Assembly (NCBI GenBank): GCA_014904985.1
Contig: MU129001.1
Coordinates: 142,739 to 206,738, forward strand
Source: Hydnum rufescens UP504
Taxonomy: Eukaryota > Basidiomycota > Agaricomycetes > Cantharellales > Hydnaceae
Length of the DNA: 64,000 bases
Reading direction: 5' to 3'
Numbering within the stretch: the first letter of the stretch is position 1; the number at the start of each line of letters is the position of its first letter. Below the pieces are notes generated by a model. That model was not told the DNA's origin. It saw nothing but the letters and a program-made list of their open reading frames with translations, and did no database searches. Made by a program: the position numbers and the translations under genes. Below are positions 58,083 to 64,000 of the stretch, in pieces.

Positions 58083-60495
58083 ATGGCCAAAATCCACGTA
58101 CGGCGCTTAATCAAGAATCTTACACCAGTAATTTGCTTTGGGCTGTTTTTTGTCCTTCTCACTCTATATATCTACAACACACCGGTCCCTCTTGGGAGGC
58201 TCCAGCGTCTGGGCTGGCAATCCTTTGACATCGTATCTTATGAACCTTCGAGTGTGGTTCTCCCCCCGGAAAATGGACCTCCAGAAGATAATAATACCAC
58301 AGAATGGTGGGATGTCGCCCTTGAAGAAGAGACCAAGCCTATCAGTCTACCACTCGATGTCTGGTCTCCCCTGCTGCCTCATCACACTGGACGTGAGTGA
58401 TCAAATGGAGCACTATATGCATAAGCTCATTCTGGGAACCAGTAACGGAGATTGAGATTAAGCCCTGCCTCTTCTTCCCTGCCCTTGTCACTTATTGTGA
58501 TCCCCGCACGACTCTCGAGGACGACGCCCTGAAGGGACCATGGGTTCGCGTGGAGCGCGACCTTAACGCGAAGACTGGTCGGTGGTACTTGAGCATCTGG
58601 TACAGAAGATCCCGCCGCTTGGACGTTCCACTCATTACAGCACTTCTCATCTTGGCTGACGACGAAATGGACCTTTTACCGGAACCCAAATCATCTTGGC
58701 ATAAGGCTCCTGGCTCATTAGTTGACGGTGTTTCATCCCAGAAAGATTTATACCTTTGGTACAAAGTACGTCTTCCTCTCCAAGACGTTTCCGATGATGC
58801 AGAAATCCAAGAGGCCATTACGGAGATTGACGGTACGATTATTCCCCAATGGATTTGGTTAATGGACGCTTTAATGGCCCGATGCAGTGCTCTATGGCGA
58901 AAACAGGCCACTCTACGGGTTCGAGAGGTTGGACCGTGACGTTTTTCCTGGCGACAAGGCGCGCAAACTCGACCGCGTGTCCATTGTTTACCGCCGCGGT
59001 GTCAAACGTGGGCATGTCGACTAATGCGTTATGCATAGTTTCTCAGGTATACTAATGTCTAACAGCTATACCAAAACCAAAACCACTCCATTTTAAGCAC
59101 GATGGTACTTTCAAGATCATGCAAATTGCGGACCTACACTATTCGGTCTCTCAGGGTTCATGCCGGGATACAGATCTGTCACCATGTGAGTCTGGGGATG
59201 TCGAAACCGACTCTCTCCTTGCTCGAGCCCTGGACGCAGAGAAACCAGATCTTGTCGTTTTCACTGGTGACCAGTTGAATGGTCAAGGCACGTCTTGGGA
59301 CTCCCGGTCTGTCCTTGCCAAGTTTGCTGGCATGGTCATCGATCGCAATATCAGCTGGGCTGCTGTATTTGGAAATCATGACTCCCAGCAAACAGACATG
59401 AATCGAAGGGAAGAAATGCAGGTTTTGCAATCTTTACCGTTTAGTTTGGCTCGGGCTGGGCCTCCTGAGGTTGACGGTGTGGGGAACTATGTCCTCAAAG
59501 TTCGCAGTCCTGACCCGTATGTCCTACTGGCACTACCGATAACAATCATGACTGATCTTGTTGCATCTTCGAGGTCGAAGATCCATCTCTTGACATTATA
59601 CTTTCTTGATTCCGGTGCGTACGCTAAGAAGGGGCTCTCATTTTGGAAGCCGACCGAATATGATTGGATCAAGCCCGTACGCAGCTCACGTATAATCTCC
59701 CTCTCATTCTGCCCACTCTCATGCGACTCTCTAGAGTCAACGAGAATGGTTCCTTGCTGAGTCCAGAGCTATCAAGCCCATTGAACGACCATTTACTCCG
59801 GATGGAGTGTCTGATGTTGGCCATATTTGGAATACCTCCCGACAAGTTGAAAACGAGACGAAGACGTTGGCGAAGCCCAATGCAATGGTCTTCTTCCATA
59901 TCCCTCTGTGAGTATCTTCCAGTCGTATGTCTTCATGGCGACTAAACCGAACCTGATTTCGTCATTTAGTCCTGAAGCTTACAATGACCCCGATCCCGAC
60001 ACCGAGGAGGTCTCAAGATTCAGTGTGGGACAACAACTGGATGGGAAAGGCTCGCCACTGCATAATAGCGGCTTTTTCGAAGACGCCATATTGAACGTGA
60101 AGGAATCGGTGGTGGGCCCTACCGAGGTCAAAATCATTGCAAATGGACATTGTCATGTTACAGATCGTTGTCGACGAGGTACGCGCTGTTACCCTGGTTT
60201 GAGTTGATCCAATGCCCTGAGCCAGTCTTCTCAGTGCATGGTGTGTGGATGTGCTTTGGCGGGGGTGGGTCATACTCTGGATATGGGAAAATAGGGTGCG
60301 CCAAGTGACGTGCGGTGAATGTCACTTCTTACAATAACCGCTGGCTGTTTCAGGTTTGATCGACGCTTTCGGATCTACGCAGTGAAGACTTTTGGCGAGA
60401 CCATCGAAACTTACAAGCGAGGGGAGCACGGGGAGATAATGGATCGTCAAGTTTTGGTGGGTTCTGGAGCACCGCCACCATTTAAGAGCAAGTAG
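58083..60495 (+). CDS. DCR2: DCR2-like metallophosphoesterase with N-terminal membrane anchor
   Basis: A calcineurin-type phosphoesterase. Yeast Dcr2 dephosphorylates Ire1 and Sic1 pathway partners. The ATG at 58083 gives MAKIHVRRLIKNLTP, followed by a hydrophobic anchor (VICFGLFFVLLTLYIY). A lumenal-type domain follows (PWVRVERDLNAKTGRWYLSI). The catalytic part has FKIMQIADLHYSVSQGSCRD (D-x-H), KPDLVVFTGDQLNGQGTSWD, SWAAVFGNHDSQQTDMNRRE (GNHD), and, after several introns, EVKIIANGHCHVTDRCRR (GHCH). Near the end it reads RIYAVKTFGETIETYKRGE, and it ends GSGAPPPFKSK and TAG. Metal ligands are intact. Some exons between 59660 and 60200 are approximate. The single transmembrane segment suggests a type II protein. 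Confidence 0.85.
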
Positions 60496-60545
60496 GCGGT
60501 TGCCTGTTTTATTATGCGCGTCTTGAACATGTATTACTGAGAATC

Positions 60546-61804
60546 TTAAGCCCCATCACTCGGATTCGGCGCCTTGTCGAAGTGGTTTACTACCCCATCC
60601 ATAGCATCCACTAACTTTTCCTCGCGCTCATCGAGCAAGTCCCTCGCATTGTTCAGTATGTTTTTCTTTCCAGTGACCCGACCGTTCCATCCCGCGTGTA
60701 TTCCCAAGGACCTGACCTGCGCTTCTCTTCTGTCCTTGAGAAGGAAATCGAGATAGAAGGTTTCATTAAGATACTTCTGCCTTGATTCCCGCTCTGTAAG
60801 AGTCATGTCCTCCATCATCTCAGGGAAGACGAAGGGCTGAGGAGACCGACGACTGCGCGCTTGAACGTTCTCCGTGAAACGTGCCGGCCCTTTGGTTGGT
60901 GTGGACGCCGTACAATTGGTGAGAAATAGTTGTCTGTGCGGATGTAGGTAATCTGGAGCCCATACATGGCCCTGAGATATGATCGTACATCCGTTTTGGT
61001 GACGCTTTGGGGAATGCGAAAAGTTGCTTCGTAGGGGTTGTAGGGCTCGCCTTTCGGGGTGTGGTTGGGCATCAGACGAAAGATAATATTTGGGAGATAA
61101 ACCTTGCGGCCGACGCCCATCAGGTCGGGGCCAGCGGATGTCTGGTCGTCACTCTTTGGAGGGGCCAACGCCGCAGAGGTGACGAGCTCTCTTCTTCTAT
61201 CTCGTTTCGAGTTTTCAGACGCCTCTTTCCCCTTCCCGAGCGCGGCACTTTCTGCGACCCATCGAGCCCTGCTTCGTGCTCTCTCCTCTTCCTCCTTGCG
61301 CTTCTTGTTGGCGTTAAATAGCCTTCGCGCATGCTGAAGCGGATTGTGTGGTTCTATCGGTGGAATAAAATCCACCCCACGGATACGTTCCCATCGGTGC
61401 TTCTTATCTTTGAACCATTGTTCTGCAGATGGCTCGTACTGTCCGTTGGGAGACAAGAGCGCTCCACGCCGAATCAACTTGTGATAGTCGCTTAATTGAG
61501 GTGCTGTGAGCTGCCCGACAGCGTGGTCCTCGGAGATCCCACGCATGGCACGGCGTTCGCGAACTTTGTGCGGTGTGGATTTTATTTGGGCGAGTTGAGC
61601 GGGAGTTAAAGGCTTGGGTGAATTCCTGGAGGCCCTCGCCGCCCTCTTCTCCTTTTCTTCCTTCGAATGAGGGCCCGTCCTTCCATTGCAAGCTGAGGAC
61701 GAAGAGAAAGCCCGAGACGCAAGAAGCTTCACATAAGGGTGTGCTCGCGATGGTATTGGGAGCATTTTCAAGCTCGTGGGAACGGCAAGCCCGCCAAGTC
61801 CCAT
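60546..61804 (-). CDS. MRP20: Mitochondrial ribosomal protein uL23m, with an apparent frame break
   Basis: A subunit near the exit tunnel of the mitochondrial large ribosomal subunit. The frame opens with MGLGGLAVPTSLK at ATG 61804; a second ATG at 61765 gives MLPIPSRAHPYVKLLASRAF, which looks more like a presequence. The linker is Lys/Arg-rich. The uL23 core reads GRKVYLPNIIFRLMPNHTPK, FRIPQSVTKTDVRSYLRAMY, LQITYIRTDNYFSPI and KRAVVGL. At about 60838 the frame that gives the conserved tail (PFVFPEMMEDMTLTERESRQ, continuing to NHFDKAPNPSDGA) is shifted by one base. Either there is a one-base indel, a sequencing error, or a 44-bp intron starting gtttca at about 60881 that would remove KRAVVGL. 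The core and tail together make the family clear. Confidence 0.8.
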
Positions 61805-61825
61805 CGATTGTTAAATATTCTACCA

Positions 61826-62854
61826 ATGGCTCGGTCTACTGCACACATCTGGATGTTGCTGCTGCCCTCCTTATACCTTCAAGTTTTTTCTATACCGGAG
61901 AACTCGTCTTGCAATCCTTTGTTCACGACTTTTCCTCCTGGCTCCGTATCGCACGACTCCCGTACTGCTCTCTTCATTCCAACGGCAGGCGTCTCCTCTT
62001 CTGGGTACAAGATCCCTTCTAGCGGTGGGGGTGTCGAACTCTTTCTCAGAAAACCCAATTCCGAGATCAGGACCAAAGATGGAGTGAACAACAATATAGC
62101 GGATGGCGCGACGCTCAATGGGACTTACCTCACCCTGTGATTATGCCTCAGTAGAATATGCTGCCCCTTTGCTTCCAACCTTGTTTATCTCTGTCCCGTG
62201 GTGGGCCTCAGGTACGGAAGGTTCACGATCGAAATCAGCGGACCACGTGTTCCTGGGGTCGTCACAGCTGTTGTTCTCATGGCTCCTGAAGGCGACGAGA
62301 TTGACATCGAGATTCTTGGTGGCGACCCCGATCACTGGCAGGTATACAATTTGCAGCCTCTAGGTGCTTTAATACTTCTCACGTGTTCGTGCAAGTCCAA
62401 CGTGTTTGTGCCTCATGCGTCTGACAAAGAACCTCTGTACGGTGTTTTTGGTGGCATTCATCCCTATGATTCGGCGGGCGACCAGCCTTCTACACCTGAT
62501 TCCGTTGACGCTATTCACACCTATGTCATTGACTGGACCGCCGAGCGCATTGTGTGGATCGTCGGAGACAAAACCGTGCGCACTCTGTTCAGAAGTAAGC
62601 CGAGGGACATCTCTCAGGTGAACTAGGACTCTAGCTAGAACACCTCACCAACAGGGGATACAGTTAGGAACGGACAACTGCACTTCCCTTCGCACGCTGC
62701 TCGATTACAGCTCGGTATTTGGGATGCAAGCTCCCCCTCCGGTACAGCGGAATGGGCGAGGGGACCCATCGACTGGAAGATTGCGCCTGCTCAGATGACA
62801 GCACACGTGAAGAGCGTGCGTATTGAGTGCCTGGGTATGCACGCGTTCGGTTGA
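61826..62854 (+). CDS. GH16 cell-wall transglycosidase, CRH type
   Basis: A secreted enzyme of glycoside hydrolase family 16 that links chitin to beta-glucan in the wall. The ATG at 61826 gives a signal peptide (MARSTAHIWMLLLPSLYLQV). Then come GYKIPSSGGGVELFLRKPNS and ATLNGTYLTL, joined by an intron to YGRFTIEISGPRVPGVVTAV. The catalytic strand reads LMAPEGDEIDIEILGGDPDH, with both Glu of ExDxE. After an intron, NVFVPHASDKEPLYGVFGGI, AIHTYVIDWTAERIVWIVG and FPSHAARLQLGIWDASSPSG follow, and EWARGPIDWKIAPAQMTAHV. It ends RIECLGMHAFG and TGA at 62854, or is spliced again at a GT just before. No GPI signal was seen. Its start codon is 21-60 bp from the MRP20 start. Confidence 0.85.
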
Positions 62855-63346
62855 TCACAAGATGGATGCATTTTTCCAAGGCTTTTTTTCTCCTTCTTTC
62901 GAACATTGTCTTGATTCTCACCATATCGAATTTATGGTAACATACAATCGATATTCACCGGTGTCCAGTGACAATACATGTAGTCTGAATCTCGTCTCCT
63001 AATGTAGGATTGTCGTACCCGCTCTCGCATTTAATAAGTATTCCTATGAGCGGGCAGTCTACCAGATGAACATTAAGGATACCCCGGTTCCTTGTCCTTG
63101 GCTGCCCCTGTTTCGAAGAGTGCGTCAGGGCTGATATGTGTTGCAGATTGGATAGATATTGTTGGTAGACAGACATTGAACTTCGGAAGAATATTCATCT
63201 GCCTGCTATAATGAGCCGAATTATTCCCTCTGGGGTTGTTGGGAGGACTCGGAGTGGGACGCCAGTGTTCTAAATTTGGCCGCGCTTCTAAGGTAGAGAG
63301 AAAAGCCACAAGAATCTCACGCTCCGGCGGATTGCGGCGTTTGGCC
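62855..63346. other. Spacer between the GH16 and HDDC2 genes
   Basis: Both flanking genes are on the plus strand. Minus-strand frames over 63073-63435 have no recognisable features. Probably 3' flank and the HDDC2 promoter. Confidence 0.5.
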
Positions 63347-64000
63347 ATGTCAGATTTGTACACCCCATCAGGAGATCCTGGTGTTGATAGACTTGCATTT
63401 TTCCACCTTCTTGAGAGGCTCAAGGTTCGGCACATCTTTTTGTTATTCTGTGTGCTTTTTTTTACACCATCCTCGAATTAGACTCAGAAAAGGACTGGTT
63501 GGATAAACAATCATGTACGAGTGGGTCACCATTCGGTTGACTATGCCTGACACTTAACGATAGGTCCCAGATCCTGAAAGGTTCGTTATGTTGTGGACGT
63601 AGAGGCGGGATTCATTATTGAAATCGCGTACTTTGCCTCCGCAGCATCAGCGACCACATGTATCGGATGAGCGTTCTTGCTCTGTGCTCTTCTGATCCTG
63701 ATCTTGACGTTTCAAAGTCCACACAGTCCATTTTTGGATCCCCAAAATAACTGATTTTTTGGTCGTCTTTTTAGATGTACCATGATGTGCATAGTCCACG
63801 ATATTGCTGAAGCTCAAGTTGGCGATATAGCTCCTTCACATGGCATTGCTAAAGAAGAAAAGATTAGACTCGAGACCGTGAGGCATTTTATGCTATCGAT
63901 TTTGCACCAATTCTCACTCGATCCTCAGGAAGCCATGAGAAATATCGTCCACGACATGTTGCATAACAGTTCAGCGGCTCAACGTATCGAAGCCTTGTGG
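63347..64000 (+). CDS. HD-domain 5'-deoxynucleotidase, HDDC2/YGK1 type, 3' end cut by the window
   Basis: A metal-dependent HD-domain nucleotidase that releases phosphate from deoxyribonucleoside monophosphates. The ATG at 63347 starts MSDLYTPSGDPGVDRLAFFH and leads to LLERLKTQKRTGWINNHV after a short intron. Splicing gives PESISDHMYRMSVLALCSSD, then DLDVSKCTMMCIVHDIAEAQ and VGDIAPSHGIAKEEKIRLET. The conserved HD pair is in CIVHDIAEA, with the first His in SDHMYRM. The last readable block, MRNIVHDMLHNSSAAQRIEAL, continues past the window end. The family is unmistakable from the HD block. The carboxyl third is missing only because of the boundary. Confidence 0.87.

Noticed and set aside
1..64000. 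Transposons, CRISPR arrays, rRNA, viral insertions
   Set aside because: No transposase, reverse transcriptase, terminal repeats, spaced direct repeats or viral genes were seen.

Overview
This window is nuclear DNA from a filamentous basidiomycete. It is probably an Agaricomycete, and the long F-box protein near 15 kb is of a style common in Ceratobasidiaceae (Rhizoctonia-like fungi), but that placement is an inference. The reasons are: genes cut by many introns of about 40-70 bp with ordinary GT..AG borders; short spacers and many divergent gene pairs; and a fungal gene set (SEC72, ERG7, APP1, RTC4-type, CYSTM, MRX8, GID9, THP3). I see about 30 protein genes, one intron-containing tRNA gene, and one partial-gene duplication. 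I see no transposons, rRNA, CRISPR array or prokaryotic features.

Layout: 0-7 kb holds TPT1 (partial, minus) and PLD1. 7-12 kb holds GID9/FYV10 (minus), an uncharacterised Cys-motif gene, and a SLY41-like transporter. 12-17.2 kb is the poorest stretch: an F-box-like gene plus two uncertain minus-strand coding signals. 17.2-20.6 kb holds SEN2, SEN15 (minus), a tRNA-Ala(CGC) gene with an intron, and a decayed second copy of the SEN2 3' end. 20.6-35.2 kb holds THP3-like (minus), dynein intermediate chain, an RTC4-domain gene (minus), APP1, SEC72 (minus), cytochrome c1 (minus) and a CYSTM gene (minus). 35.5-45 kb holds dynein light chain LC8, TIM23 (minus), a mitochondrial TPR protein, a large mitochondrial protein (minus), SNX41/ATG20 and RRP4. 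45.5-64 kb holds ERG7 (minus), ARP9, ETP1/BRAP2 (minus), a GRAM-TBC-EF-hand RabGAP, MRX8 (minus), DCR2-like, uL23m/MRP20 (minus), a GH16 wall enzyme and a 3'-truncated HDDC2.

Most genes are unrelated housekeeping genes. The exception is tRNA splicing: the window carries two subunits of the splicing endonuclease (catalytic SEN2 and structural SEN15), the enzyme that removes the 2'-phosphate left at the splice junction (TPT1), and an intron-bearing tRNA that needs the pathway. The tRNA gene starts 98 bp from the SEN15 start codon in head-to-head orientation, and SEN15 plus the tRNA lie between two copies of the SEN2 tail. This is the most striking structure here. A second theme is mitochondria: CYT1, TIM23, a TPR protein and a large presequence protein fall within 8 kb, with MRX8 and MRP20 further on.

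Gene ends and introns were assigned by reading translated homology and splice signals by eye, so outer coordinates are better than internal ones. Start codons are stated where an ATG was confirmed in the sequence.
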